A stretch of 64,000 nucleotides of DNA from Haloarcula sp. CBA1127 (GCF_001485575.1 NZ_BCNB01000006.1:1922001-1986000); one strand, 5' to 3'; counted from the first letter of the stretch, positions 1 through 9,051 are shown. The notes: generated by a model from the letters alone, not told the origin. Program-made: numbers and translations.

Positions 1-42
1 GAACTGTCGGGCGTCGCCACGATGACACTTCGGGCGGCGTGA
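1..42 (+). CDS. C-terminal end of an upstream gene (partial)
   Basis: Frame 1 is open from the window edge to a TGA at 40-42 and would encode a tail ending LSGVATMTLRAA. Only 13 codons are visible, so the product cannot be named and the frame may be fortuitous. It lies 40 bases before the next gene on the same strand, which would fit the end of an upstream gene. Confidence 0.3.
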   Translation, partial: ELSGVATMTLRAA

Positions 43-82
43 CCACCCACAATTAAGCGGTCGGTCGGGAAATATCAGGCTG

Positions 83-1354
83 ATGGAGCGTGGTCGACTG
101 GGGTTGGAACTCCGCGAGTCCGCCGCACTACTACGAGCTGAAACCTGGCTATTTGTGGGTGTGGGTCTGGCATGGCTCGTCTACGGTGGCTGGGTACTCG
201 CGACGGGGCTGCTGCTGGCGCAGTTCCCAGGGCTCGAACGGACTGTTCTTGCGACACTCGCTGGCCGAACTGTCACGCTACGAACTGTACTCGCCGCTGG
301 TCTCTGGCTCCTCGGTCCGTCGCTGGCGACCGTTGTCCTTGTCAACCGACGGCTTCGGAACAGCTACGGCAACCTTGCCGACGCGTATCGGCTGGACCAT
401 CCAAGCCTGTTACTCGCTATCCCCGGCAGTGTACTCCTCGGCTGCCTGCTGCTCAGTGTCATACTCGGGCAGCTGTGGCCGCTCACGGTAGTCGTACTGT
501 TCGGGACAGTGCACCTCGTCGCCCGGACCGTTGCCTACGGACACCGCGTCTACACGCTCTCGGTCCCACCACTCCTGTCGTTGCTGGTGTTCGTGAGCGC
601 CGCCGCCCTCGGGACTGGGTGGCTGACCCAGCCGGTCATCGCACGCGGCGTGTCGTCGTCCCTGTCTCCGTGGCTGGTGCGGGCGGGCGTCGGCCCCGTG
701 GCCGAGACGGCGCTGCAACTGACGGGCGTACAGCCATCGCAAGCCACACCTCTGTTCATCGCCGTCCCCGGTGTGCTGGCGGGCGTGTACCTCCTGTTCC
801 AACTGCTCGCTGGAACCGTCGTTCGAATCCGCGCGCCGCTTTCGAACCCGCAACGCCGTCCGGACCAGCGGTTCCCTATCATGCCACCGGTCAGGACGTC
901 GGAAAGCGGCACCGAGCGTCCAACTGCCGAGCGGGCTGTCGACGCTGCACCGGACACCCGGGAACAGACCGAGGACGGGACCGACCCCGCAGATACTGGT
1001 AGCGACGACGAGTCGCCGGGACACACCGGGACCCGAGTGTTTTCGCCCGACGAGGTTCCGGCGGCGGAACCGCCCGCTCACGGATCGGAACAGGACAACG
1101 CACAGCCGTCGGACGACGACGCGGAGCCGGAGACACCGGTCGACGACAGCGGTACAGAAACGGAATCGGAGACGGCCGGGACGGACGATACGGATGAGGC
1201 TGCCTCGGCGACAGACGAGGCATGGATGGACGATACGTCCGTCTTCACGCCGGGCGGCCGCGACGCCGGACAGTCGTACTGCGGCGAGTGCGGCGAGTCG
1301 CTCCCGCCCGACGCTAACGCCTGCCCGTCCTGTGGCGATCCCGTGGACGGGTGA
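83..1354 (+). CDS. Multi-pass membrane protein with C-terminal zinc ribbon
   Basis: The protein has 423 residues. About five hydrophobic segments fill residues 20-250 (near 22-46, 65-88, 108-135, 165-185 and 230-250). An acidic Ser/Thr/Asp/Glu-rich linker, probably disordered and cytoplasmic, covers about 260-395. The end is a treble-clef-like zinc ribbon with CGEC and CPSC pairs near residues 400 and 414. I do not recognise the family; membrane proteins with a short zinc-ribbon tail are common in haloarchaea. The ATG at 83 is chosen because the N-terminal region just before the first helix is basic and polar. The next gene converges on it with a 5-base gap, so there is no operon link to the oxidase genes. 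The function is unknown; the coding call is strong. Confidence 0.8.
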   Translation: MERGRLGLELRESAALLRAETWLFVGVGLAWLVYGGWVLATGLLLAQFPGLERTVLATLAGRTVTLRTVLAAGLWLLGPSLATVVLVNRRLRNSYGNLADAYRLDHPSLLLAIPGSVLLGCLLLSVILGQLWPLTVVVLFGTVHLVARTVAYGHRVYTLSVPPLLSLLVFVSAAALGTGWLTQPVIARGVSSSLSPWLVRAGVGPVAETALQLTGVQPSQATPLFIAVPGVLAGVYLLFQLLAGTVVRIRAPLSNPQRRPDQRFPIMPPVRTSESGTERPTAERAVDAAPDTREQTEDGTDPADTGSDDESPGHTGTRVFSPDEVPAAEPPAHGSEQDNAQPSDDDAEPETPVDDSGTETESETAGTDDTDEAASATDEAWMDDTSVFTPGGRDAGQSYCGECGESLPPDANACPSCGDPVDG

Positions 1355-1359
1355 GACGG

Positions 1360-1908
1360 TCAGCGGTTCGAAACGGGGATGTCACCGAGCGCAACGGTGT
1401 ATTGCGTCGATTGTACCGAGCCCCCGTCCGGATACACTAGCACCGTCACAGAGACGGTGTCCGGTCGTTCGCCGGGGGGCAGTAGCCACGACTTGGTCAC
1501 GTCGTCAGTTTGCTCCACTGATAGCTGTCCAGTGCTTGCGGATCCCTCAACCGTCTCGCCGCTGCGGGTAGTGACGCTGTCGAGACGAACTGCCGCGGGG
1601 TCTGACCCGGTGTTCGTCACGTTCACCGTGAGCGTGAACCGCCACCCTTCGTCAGCGGTGACAACAGACGCCGCATCGATGTGGGCTGAGACGTTCGCGG
1701 ACTCCAGGATCGGGTCACCGATGCCGGCACCGGCTTCCGCCGCTGTCGGCGTTTCGGGGACCGCCTCTCCTCCGGTGTCCCCGGTCAAATGATGCCCCAT
1801 CATACTCCCGAAGGTAACGACCTCGATGAGGATCGGCAAGCCGATTCCAACGATGATGAGGAGTCGTAGTAGCGTCTTCTGCTCCGGACCGTCGACGTCG
1901 TCGAACAT
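1360..1908 (-). CDS. Membrane-anchored protein of the ba3 oxidase cluster
   Basis: The protein has 182 residues. One N-terminal helix (about residues 14-34) is followed by a Pro/Ala/Glu-rich spacer and a C-terminal beta-rich domain (about 65-180) that looks like an extracellular Ig-like or DUF4352-type fold. It has no Cys or clear metal ligands. It starts 23 bases after the stop of the oxidase subunit I gene and reads the same way, so it is probably the last gene of that operon. Position suggests an accessory or assembly subunit; in other haloarchaea uncharacterised genes at such positions are called cox cluster proteins. The oxidase role is inference from position only. Confidence 0.75.
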   Translation of the reverse strand: MFDDVDGPEQKTLLRLLIIVGIGLPILIEVVTFGSMMGHHLTGDTGGEAVPETPTAAEAGAGIGDPILESANVSAHIDAASVVTADEGWRFTLTVNVTNTGSDPAAVRLDSVTTRSGETVEGSASTGQLSVEQTDDVTKSWLLPPGERPDTVSVTVLVYPDGGSVQSTQYTVALGDIPVSNR

Positions 1909-1931
1909 GATGAGAGAGTAGTGAAGTTGTG

Positions 1932-3620
1932 TTAGACCGGGATCGGCGGGCTACCGGGCGCGAACAGTCCGTCAGCGACCATACTGGCAAGTGGCGGCCC
2001 GTAGGCGATGACGATGAGCAGCAGGGCAATCGCCGTCCAGAGCTTGTAGTTGTCCAGGATACGCGGGCTGTGGTCCGCGCCGGACAGCGGCTCCGGGATG
2101 TGGCCGTTGACCGACAGCGTCCCGCCACGGCGAGCGAGCAGGGTGTCGGCCATGACGATGAGGAACATCGCCGCGCCGACGAACAGCAGGAAGCCGCCGA
2201 TGGCGATCTGAAGGCGCATTTCGCCGACCGTTCCGGCGACGCCCTCGAACGCGAACTCGTCGTACGTCGGTTCGGCAGTCCGTCGCGGAATGCCGGCGAG
2301 GCCGGCCCGGTGCATGGCGTTCGACATCACTGCCATGCCCACGAACCAGACGTACGGCTGGAGCGTAGCGATGCTGCGCTGTCGGAGTTTCTTCCCGGTG
2401 ATCTGCGGGACCAGCCAGTAGCTGATAGCCATCGCCGTCAGCGCGAACGCAGTCCCGACGGTGAGATGGAAGTGGCCGGGCACCCAGATGGTGTTGTGGA
2501 TGAGGTAGTTGATGTTCATCCCGGCGTTGATCATGCCGGAGAAGCCACCAGCCGCGAACATCAGACCGGCGAGCATACAGCCAGCGAAGGCCGGTTTCCC
2601 CCAGGGTAGATTCCGAAGCCAGGAGAGGTAGCCTTTTGCACCCCGCTGGCGAGCCCCATGTTCGACCGAGGCGACCACGGTGAACGCGGTCAACAGCGAG
2701 GGCAACAGCAGGAACATCGTGTTCGTCATCGCGATGAATTTATATCCCGATGGGATGCCGGGGTCGGTGTACTGGTGGTGGAAGCCGACCGGGGTCGAGA
2801 GCAGCAGGAAGGCGACGAAGACCACGCGGGCCAGCGGGTCACTGAACAGTCGCCCGCCGGCCAGCTTCGGCAGGATCGTGTACCAGACGAGGTACGCCGG
2901 CATGAGCCAGAAGTACACGACTGGGTGGCCGAAGTACCAGAACAGCGTCCGCGTCAGCAGCGGGTCGACGTTCTGGATGAGCCCGAGCGACCACGGAATG
3001 AGGAAGGCGACGACCTCGACGGCGACGCCGATGGTGGAGACGTACCACATCAGCATCGTCGTCAGGACCATGAACGTCTGCAGGGGAATGCGTTCACCCG
3101 GGTTCTCAGAGCGCCACTCCCACAGGGACTTGAAGTACGCGAGGCCGGCGACCCACGAGCCGACGATGATGAGCGCGGCGCCGATGTAGAACGCCGGGTG
3201 CGCCTTCATCGGGGCGTAGAAGGTAAACAGCACGTCCGCTTCGAGGTCGTGACCCAGAATCGACGGCGAACCGACGATACCGCCGATGATGGACACGGCC
3301 GCAAGCACTGTCCCCGTGAGCATTATCCAGAAGGCCGACCAGGCGATTCGATGTGGTAGCTCGCGTTCGAGACTGCTAGCGACAGCCCACGTGAACAGTC
3401 CCGCGATGAAGAACGTGGTAAACACGAGCGCCAGCAGGACGCCGTGGCCCGTCAGAATCGTGTAGTAGTCGGCTGAACTGACGAAGCCCCGGAACACGCC
3501 GGTGCGATGGAGCGCCTGGATGACGCCGAACAGCGCACCGATTCCGAGCGCGATGAACGAGACGAGGAACTCGCTACGGACGAGCTTCGACGTTTTCGGA
3601 TAGGAGTCGACGAACACCAT
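1932..3620 (-). CDS. cbaA: ba3-type cytochrome oxidase subunit I (CbaA)
   Basis: This is the catalytic subunit of a haem-copper oxidase that reduces O2 to water in the cytoplasmic membrane and pumps protons. The protein has 562 residues and about 13 membrane helices. Key residues are visible: the low-spin haem ligand H59 in TGHG, the CuB ligand H232 with the neighbouring Y236 in the GHPVVYFW motif (the His-Tyr pair of this family), the CuB pair H281-H282, and H383/H385 in GHFHLTVG for the two haems. The sequence type is the B-family ba3 oxidase, described as cbaDBAC in Natronomonas pharaonis. Its ATG overlaps the subunit II stop by one base (TAATG), which indicates translational coupling. Subunit II and the halocyanin gene precede it. 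Confidence 0.95.
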   Translation of the reverse strand: MVFVDSYPKTSKLVRSEFLVSFIALGIGALFGVIQALHRTGVFRGFVSSADYYTILTGHGVLLALVFTTFFIAGLFTWAVASSLERELPHRIAWSAFWIMLTGTVLAAVSIIGGIVGSPSILGHDLEADVLFTFYAPMKAHPAFYIGAALIIVGSWVAGLAYFKSLWEWRSENPGERIPLQTFMVLTTMLMWYVSTIGVAVEVVAFLIPWSLGLIQNVDPLLTRTLFWYFGHPVVYFWLMPAYLVWYTILPKLAGGRLFSDPLARVVFVAFLLLSTPVGFHHQYTDPGIPSGYKFIAMTNTMFLLLPSLLTAFTVVASVEHGARQRGAKGYLSWLRNLPWGKPAFAGCMLAGLMFAAGGFSGMINAGMNINYLIHNTIWVPGHFHLTVGTAFALTAMAISYWLVPQITGKKLRQRSIATLQPYVWFVGMAVMSNAMHRAGLAGIPRRTAEPTYDEFAFEGVAGTVGEMRLQIAIGGFLLFVGAAMFLIVMADTLLARRGGTLSVNGHIPEPLSGADHSPRILDNYKLWTAIALLLIVIAYGPPLASMVADGLFAPGSPPIPV

Positions 3621-4189
3621 TACTGATCCGCCTCCTCCTGCGCCTGTGCGTCATCTGCGGACTGGTCGATATTCTCTTGCTGCATATCGTACTCCTCCGG
3701 CGGGACGACTTCGACGGAGCCACCCATCGTGTGATGGGCCGCCCCGCAGTATTCGTGACAGATTAGCCCGTAGGTACCGGGCTCGTTGAACCGGGCCGAG
3801 ACTTCCGAGACCTGCCCGGGAATGACCATCGTGTTGATGTTGGTCTCGACCACGGAGAACCCGTGAACGACGTCGGCACTGGTTACTCTGAACGTGACGT
3901 TCTCACCCGCGGGCACGCGGATCGGTGTGTCCCCAGTTCCGGGGGAGAACTGGAACTGCCGGGCGACGACGTACACGACGTACTGCCCGTCCTCTTTGAC
4001 GACACCGGGGTCGTCGAACTGGGTGTCAGTGTTACCGTTCTGTACCTCTTCTGCGCTGATCTGTCCACCCGTATCGTCGACCATCCCGACGCCAACGCCG
4101 ACCGAGCCGTAGGCGATAGTCGCGATGAATCCGACGATGAGCAGTAGCGCTGCACCGAGCCAGACTTTTTCGAATCTATGAACCTGCAT
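3620..4189 (-). CDS. cbaB: ba3-type cytochrome oxidase subunit II (CbaB)
   Basis: This is the electron-entry subunit with the binuclear CuA site on the outer face of the membrane. The protein has 189 residues: one N-terminal anchor helix (about 10-32) and a cupredoxin domain (about 65-165). CuA ligands are H109 and the cluster C144, E146, C148, H152, M155 (pattern C-x3-C-x3-H-x2-M). A Gln/Glu/Asp-rich tail follows. It has one helix rather than the two of classical subunit II, as expected for ba3 enzymes. It starts 4 bases after the stop of the halocyanin-CbaD gene and overlaps cbaA by one base, so the three genes form one tight operon. Confidence 0.95.
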   Translation of the reverse strand: MQVHRFEKVWLGAALLLIVGFIATIAYGSVGVGVGMVDDTGGQISAEEVQNGNTDTQFDDPGVVKEDGQYVVYVVARQFQFSPGTGDTPIRVPAGENVTFRVTSADVVHGFSVVETNINTMVIPGQVSEVSARFNEPGTYGLICHEYCGAAHHTMGGSVEVVPPEEYDMQQENIDQSADDAQAQEEADQ

Positions 4190-4193
4190 GATA

Positions 4194-5426
4194 TCACCCG
4201 ATTATTGAGACACGGCCGAGGAACTCGACGAAGTACATGAACACCCATAGCAGGGCGATGAGCACGAAGTAGAACGCGACTAGCGCCGCCGTTCCCTTCG
4301 GGTCGTACTCGTCGTGGCCAAGCTCGACAGCCGGTTCAGTTTCTGCAGCCTCTTCAACCGGCTCCGGGCCGGTCGCCCGCCGTAGCTCACCACCCTCACC
4401 CGTCTGTGGCGGCCGCCCGTTCTGGCGGCGTCGCATCGCGACCGCGAACAACAGTGGGGAAAAGAACGCCAGCAGGACCGAGCCCGAAAGGAGCCACTGC
4501 GGGCCGGACAGCTCGATACCGCTTCCCTCCTGGCCGCTTCCGCCGCCACTGCCGCCACCGCTGTCTCCAAGCGGGCCACCGACAACGACGGCGCCCTTCA
4601 TGCCGAGCGACTCGTGAGGGACACAGACGTACTTATACACGCCCATCTCTTCGAAGGTATGGCTGTAGGTGGTCCCGGCTTCGCTGACGGCGCCGCCCGA
4701 GTCCAGCGGGCCATCGCCGTCAGAAACAACGTTGTGACCGCCGCCTTCACCGGTCCAGGTCCAGGTGACTTCAGTTCCGGGCGTCACCCGGACCGCCGGC
4801 GGATCGAAGGCGAACGCGCCGTTGTTGCCCTGTGCGCCGACCGATATCTCGACGCTATCCGCGTCGGTTCTGTCGACTGTCGTTCCGTCGTAGTTCGAGA
4901 CGTCGTCGAACCAGCCGCCGTAATCCGGGTTTGCCGGCGGGCCTTGCTGCTGTTGGCCACTGCCGGAGTCACCGCCGCCGCTACCACCGGAGCGAACGAC
5001 GACTGCGCCTTTCATCCCGAGCGCTTCGTGCGGGATGCAGACGTACTTGAACATTCCCTCCGATTCGAAGGTGTGGCTGTAGGTCGTTCCAGCTTCGCTA
5101 ACTGCGCTTCCGGAGTCAAGCGGCCCGTCACCGTCCGAGACGACGTTGTGGCCGCCGCCTTCGCCGTTCCACTCCCAGACAACCTCTGTGCCCGGGTTAA
5201 CCATCACTGCCGGCGGGTCGAAGGCGAACGCGCCGTTGTTGCCCTGCGCGCCGACGGTGATTGTAACGGTGTCCTGGCCTCGCTTGTCGGCGGTCCCGTC
5301 GTAGTTCGACACGTCGTCGAACCAGCCGCCGTAGTCTGGTTCCTCCTGTGCTGTCGCCGTGCCGGTCGCGGCCAGCGCCGCTGTCCCGGCCGCGGCACCG
5401 ACGAACTGTCGCCGACTCAGCGCCAT
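4194..5426 (-). CDS. Double-domain halocyanin fused to a CbaD-like membrane subunit
   Basis: The protein has 410 residues. A Tat signal with SRRQF at 4-8 is followed by a probable cleavage region ending ATGTATA, with no lipobox Cys. Two near-identical type I copper domains lie at about 32-145 and 168-283; each has the ligand set His (GGGHNV), Cys and His (YVCxPH) and Met (GMKG). A Gly/Ser linker is followed by a first hydrophobic segment (about 310-330) and an acidic cytoplasmic-like stretch. A final helix follows the motif PKGTAALVAF. That last piece resembles the one-helix subunit IIa (CbaD) of ba3 oxidase, which also starts with PKG before its helix. Halocyanins carry electrons to terminal oxidases, so this looks like an electron donor tied to the enzyme. 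It is the first gene of the operon; a TATA-like element lies at 5467-5474 on the minus strand. Confidence 0.88.
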   Translation of the reverse strand: MALSRRQFVGAAAGTAALAATGTATAQEEPDYGGWFDDVSNYDGTADKRGQDTVTITVGAQGNNGAFAFDPPAVMVNPGTEVVWEWNGEGGGHNVVSDGDGPLDSGSAVSEAGTTYSHTFESEGMFKYVCIPHEALGMKGAVVVRSGGSGGGDSGSGQQQQGPPANPDYGGWFDDVSNYDGTTVDRTDADSVEISVGAQGNNGAFAFDPPAVRVTPGTEVTWTWTGEGGGHNVVSDGDGPLDSGGAVSEAGTTYSHTFEEMGVYKYVCVPHESLGMKGAVVVGGPLGDSGGGSGGGSGQEGSGIELSGPQWLLSGSVLLAFFSPLLFAVAMRRRQNGRPPQTGEGGELRRATGPEPVEEAAETEPAVELGHDEYDPKGTAALVAFYFVLIALLWVFMYFVEFLGRVSIIG

Positions 5427-5562
5427 CGCCGCACCCCCACCGCGTCGTGCGAATCTGGCAGCTGACTGTTTATAGCTTCGTGCCGTACCATATCTGGGAA
5501 GATAGCAGATTACCTAAAAAAACCCATGATGGTGTTTTCAGCCGGCAGGAACGACCCGTTTC

Positions 5563-5570
5563 TTTTTATA
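5563..5570 (+). promoter_or_regulatory. TATA box for the 5594 gene
   Basis: A TTTTTATA element lies 24-31 bases before the ATG at 5594. Archaeal transcription starts about 25 bases after the TATA box, so the mRNA should start at or a few bases before that ATG. This supports ATG 5594 over any upstream start in the same frame. The opposite-strand operon has its own element at 5467-5474, making this a divergent promoter region. Confidence 0.55.
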
Positions 5571-5593
5571 ATCCCTCTAACGTACGGCCAGAT

Positions 5594-5770
5594 ATGTCTG
5601 CGTCAAGTCCTCGGCTCGTGACGTTGCTGGCGCTGCTCGGGCTCGCGCCGGTCGCGTACTACATGCAGGGAACCGGACGCTCCATCGTGGCGCTCTCGCT
5701 AGTCAGCGTCGTCATCATCGCCGGCAGTCTGTTCTGGATGACAAAACCAACCGAGTCGAGCACCGTCTGA
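5594..5770 (+). CDS. Small two-helix membrane protein, possible ba3 oxidase subunit (CbaC-like)
   Basis: The protein has 58 residues and two hydrophobic helices (about 8-23 and 32-50) joined by a short MQGTGRS turn. The frame runs further upstream, but the TATA box at 5563 and the composition support the start at 5594. It ends one base before the TauE/SafE-type gene and is the first gene of a copper-assembly operon divergent from the oxidase. Small hydrophobic subunits accompany ba3 oxidases in haloarchaea, so CbaC is a reasonable guess from place and shape. Sequence alone does not prove it. Confidence 0.7.
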   Translation: MSASSPRLVTLLALLGLAPVAYYMQGTGRSIVALSLVSVVIIAGSLFWMTKPTESSTV

Positions 5771-5771
5771 T

Positions 5772-6545
5772 ATGCAGTTCGGGACGGCGGGGCTGAGTTC
5801 CGGTGAGACGGCCGGCCTCGCGGCGTTCGTCGGGCTGGGACTCGTCGGCAGCGTCCACTGCCTCGGGATGTGCGGACCGTTAGTCACCACCTACGCCGAC
5901 AGACTCGACGACGGCGGGCCGGTATCGGGCCACGAAATACGTCAACACGCGCTGTTCAACGCTGGACGGACGCTGAGCTACGCGCTTGTCGGGACCGTAC
6001 TTGGCGCTGCTGGCAGTGTATTGTACGATGTGGCCGGCCTGGCACGTCTCGGAACTGCCGTCCGGGGAGTCGTCGGAGTTTTCGTCGGCCTCGCGATCAT
6101 CACTGTCGGTATCGGGTATCTCTCCCGAGGTCGCGCCGTCGACGTGGCCCGGTCGCTGCCGGTGGTCGGGAACCTGTTCCAGCGACTCTCCGCGTCGCTC
6201 GTCGCTAGGGTCGACCGGTGGGTCGACGGTCCGGGGATGATCGCGCTGGGCGCGATGCACGGCCTGCTCCCCTGTCCATTGTTGTACCCGGCGTTCCTGT
6301 ATGCGTTCGCGACCGGCTCCGCGTTCACCGGCGGGCTCTCGCTGGCCGCGCTCGGCCTCGGGACGTTTCCGCTGGTGTTCGCCTACGGGACCGCCTTCGG
6401 CACGCTGTCGCCGGGCCATCGCGCGACGTTGCACCGGGTGCTCGGTGTCGTTTTCATCGCGCTCGCGCTCGTCCCGCTGTCGAACGGGCTGGCGGCGTTC
6501 GGTATCGCCATCCCGAAACCACCCCTACCGATGCCCTGGACATGA
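5772..6545 (+). CDS. TauE/SafE (DsbD-like) membrane protein, probable cytochrome oxidase copper assembly
   Basis: The protein has 257 residues and six to seven helices. It carries the motif GSVHCLGMCGP (about 24-34), with its Cys pair, and a second half-repeat with MHGLLPCPLLYP (about 161-172). This is the pattern of the COG2836 urease-accessory/TauE-SafE branch related to the DsbD transmembrane domain. Members beside fixI/ccoI genes are thought to act in haem-copper oxidase maturation, moving copper or reductant across the membrane. It overlaps the next gene by an ATGA, so the P-type ATPase is translationally coupled. Exact substrate unknown. Confidence 0.85.
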   Translation: MQFGTAGLSSGETAGLAAFVGLGLVGSVHCLGMCGPLVTTYADRLDDGGPVSGHEIRQHALFNAGRTLSYALVGTVLGAAGSVLYDVAGLARLGTAVRGVVGVFVGLAIITVGIGYLSRGRAVDVARSLPVVGNLFQRLSASLVARVDRWVDGPGMIALGAMHGLLPCPLLYPAFLYAFATGSAFTGGLSLAALGLGTFPLVFAYGTAFGTLSPGHRATLHRVLGVVFIALALVPLSNGLAAFGIAIPKPPLPMPWT

Positions 6546-8923
6546 CCCACTGTACGCTCTGTGACCTGCCGGTCGATACGCCCGTCACTGACGACGGTGT
6601 CGAGGGGACGTTCTGCTGTCGCGGCTGTCTGGAAGTCGCGCGGACGCTTGACGACCCGGCGACGGAGGCCCGCGACGCCGCCGACACCGGCCCCGACCCG
6701 GACGACGCCGACGGCGAGACGGCGTTTCTCTCCGTCGACGGGATGCACTGTGCGACCTGCGAGACATTCCTCGAAGCGCGGGCCACAGACCACGACGGCG
6801 TCGCCGCCGCGGCCGCCAGCTACCCGACGGGGACGATGAAACTCACCTACGACGCCGACGCGCTCTCGGAGTCGGACCTCGCGGATGCGGTGGCCGGAAC
6901 CGGCTACGACGCCAGCCTGCAGGCCACGGAGACCGACGATGAGTACGAACTGGAGGGGCGTCTCATCGTCGGCGGCTTCTTCGGGATGATGACAATGATG
7001 TGGTACATCCTCTTTCTCTACCCGGCCTATCTCGGCGTCGATTCGTCCCTGTTGCTGTTCGACCCCTCGGGGCAGGCGGGGGACTATCTGTTGTGGAACA
7101 TGGCCGTGATGACCGGCGTCGTGGTCGGGTACACCGGATGGCCGTTGCTCCGTGGGGCGTACGTCAGCCTCCGCGCTGGTCGGCCGAACATGGACTTACT
7201 CGTCGCGATGGCTGCTGTGACAGCCTTCTTATACAGCGTCGTCGCCGTCATCTTGGGACATACAGAGGTGTACTTCGACGTGGCGACGGTCATCGTCATG
7301 GCCGTCTCAGTTGGCGATTACTACCAGGACCGGGTCCGGCGGCGTGCGCTGGACCGCCTCACGGAGTTCACGACACAGCGGGCCGATAGCGCCCGACGAC
7401 GCACCGACGGTGGTCACGAGGAAGTCGATGTGGGGGCACTGTCGGCCGGCGACGAAGTCGTCATCCGCTCCGGCGAGCGAATCCCTGTTGACGGGACTGT
7501 ACTTGAGGGGACCGCGGCCGTAGACGAGTCGCTCGTGACCGGCGAGTCGCTGGCCGTCAGAAAGACCGACGGCGACGAGGTCATCGGCGGGTCGCTGATC
7601 ACGCAGGGCGGCGTCGTTGTGCGGATCGGGCCAGACGCCGAGAGCACCGTCGACCGGCTGACGAACCTCCTGTGGGAGGTCCAGAGCACGCGCGGCGGCG
7701 TTCAGCGGCTGGTCGACCGAATTGCCGCCGTCTTCGTTCCATTGGTGGTCGTTCTGGCTGTGTTCGCCACCATCGGGCACCTCGTCGCCGGAGCGACACC
7801 CACGGACGCGATGCTGACTGGGCTGGCGGTGCTCGTGGTTTCCTGTCCCTGTGCGCTGGGGCTAGCGACGCCGCTGGCGACTGCGGCCGGCATCCGTCGA
7901 GCGTTGGACGGCGGAACCGTCGTCACCGGCGACGCGGTGTTCGAGACGGCGACCGACGCGGACGTGGTCGCCTTCGACAAGACGGGCACACTGACGACCG
8001 GCGAGATGGAACTGCTGGAGCGGGCCGACGAGGGGGCGATGGCCCGGGCAGCTGCAGTCGAGCAGTTCGCGGAGCACCCTGTCGCTGAGGCTGTGACGGA
8101 CGCCGTGCCGGTCCCCGACGCGGCCGTCTCCGGGTTCGAGCAGCACCCGGGGCAGGGCGTCAGTGCGACAGTTGACGGAGAACACGTCGCCGTCGGGACG
8201 CAAGCCCTGTTCGACGACCTCGGGTTTGACGTGCCCGCGGACCTCCGGGACCAGTGTGACCGCGCGACGGAGAACGGGCGTGTCCCGGCGCTCGTCGGGT
8301 GGGACGGCGAAGCGCGGGACGTGCTCGTTGCGGGCGATAGGCTCCGCTCTCACTGGGAGTCAGTTGTCTCGACGCTCGCTCGTGACCGCGACGTGGTTGT
8401 CATTACCGGCGACCGGCCCGAAGCCGCCACCCCGTTCGAGCGCCACGACGGCGTCGACGAGGTGTTCGCTGGGGTGCCGCCCGAGGCGAAAGCCGAAGTC
8501 GTCGAGCGACTACAGTCCCGCGGAACCGTCGCGATGGTCGGCGACGGGAGCAACGACGCCCCGGCGCTGGCTGCCGCCGACGTTGGTATCGCTATGGCGT
8601 CGGGCACGTCACTGGCCGCCGATGCGGCAGACGCGGTCGTAACGACGGACGACCTGCGAGCCGTCCCTGACGTGTTCTCGGTGACAGCCGCAACCCGGAT
8701 GCGGGTCCGCCAGAACCTCGCGTGGGCGTTCTGTTACAACGCCGTCGCGCTCCCGCTCGCACTGCTTGGCGTCCTGAACCCGCTGTTTGCGGCCCTGGCG
8801 ATGACGGCCAGTAGCCTGCTCGTCGTCGGGAACTCCACGCGGACGCTGGCGGGGACAGCCTCACACGGCGAGGCGAGTGCCGATGGACCGGCTCCGCCAC
8901 AGCAACCAGCAGCGGCCGACTGA
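6542..8923 (+). CDS. CcoI/FixI-like copper P-type ATPase
   Basis: This P1B-type ATPase exports copper, most likely for insertion into the neighbouring ba3 oxidase. The start is ATG 6542, inside the ATGA overlap with the previous gene; the frame is open for 108 more codons upstream, but that stretch only shadows the TauE gene. The 793 residues comprise an N-terminal Cys-rich module (C4, C7, C25, C26, C29) typical of the FixI/CcoI branch, an HMA domain with GMHCATC (C70, C73), eight helices with the ion-binding C435-P-C437, the phosphorylated D479 in DKTGTLT, and the hinge motif GDGSNDAPAL. Known CcoI proteins are needed for haem-copper oxidase assembly, and the position here fits that. Confidence 0.93.
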   Translation: MTHCTLCDLPVDTPVTDDGVEGTFCCRGCLEVARTLDDPATEARDAADTGPDPDDADGETAFLSVDGMHCATCETFLEARATDHDGVAAAAASYPTGTMKLTYDADALSESDLADAVAGTGYDASLQATETDDEYELEGRLIVGGFFGMMTMMWYILFLYPAYLGVDSSLLLFDPSGQAGDYLLWNMAVMTGVVVGYTGWPLLRGAYVSLRAGRPNMDLLVAMAAVTAFLYSVVAVILGHTEVYFDVATVIVMAVSVGDYYQDRVRRRALDRLTEFTTQRADSARRRTDGGHEEVDVGALSAGDEVVIRSGERIPVDGTVLEGTAAVDESLVTGESLAVRKTDGDEVIGGSLITQGGVVVRIGPDAESTVDRLTNLLWEVQSTRGGVQRLVDRIAAVFVPLVVVLAVFATIGHLVAGATPTDAMLTGLAVLVVSCPCALGLATPLATAAGIRRALDGGTVVTGDAVFETATDADVVAFDKTGTLTTGEMELLERADEGAMARAAAVEQFAEHPVAEAVTDAVPVPDAAVSGFEQHPGQGVSATVDGEHVAVGTQALFDDLGFDVPADLRDQCDRATENGRVPALVGWDGEARDVLVAGDRLRSHWESVVSTLARDRDVVVITGDRPEAATPFERHDGVDEVFAGVPPEAKAEVVERLQSRGTVAMVGDGSNDAPALAAADVGIAMASGTSLAADAADAVVTTDDLRAVPDVFSVTAATRMRVRQNLAWAFCYNAVALPLALLGVLNPLFAALAMTASSLLVVGNSTRTLAGTASHGEASADGPAPPQQPAAAD

Positions 8924-9051
8924 CACCGGCTGTCGATTGCTGTCTTGCCAGCGACCGCCGAATATTTGTTATTTGGTACCATGTCTGAAACAGATTTAAT
9001 ATATCACCAGTTCTGGTCACATATACGTCGCTTTCACCGACGTGGTGACCC

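Noticed and set aside
2658-3359. Long open frames opposite cbaA and many other genes
   Set aside because: They are shadows of the GC-rich real genes; their translations lack acidic haloarchaeal composition and known motifs.
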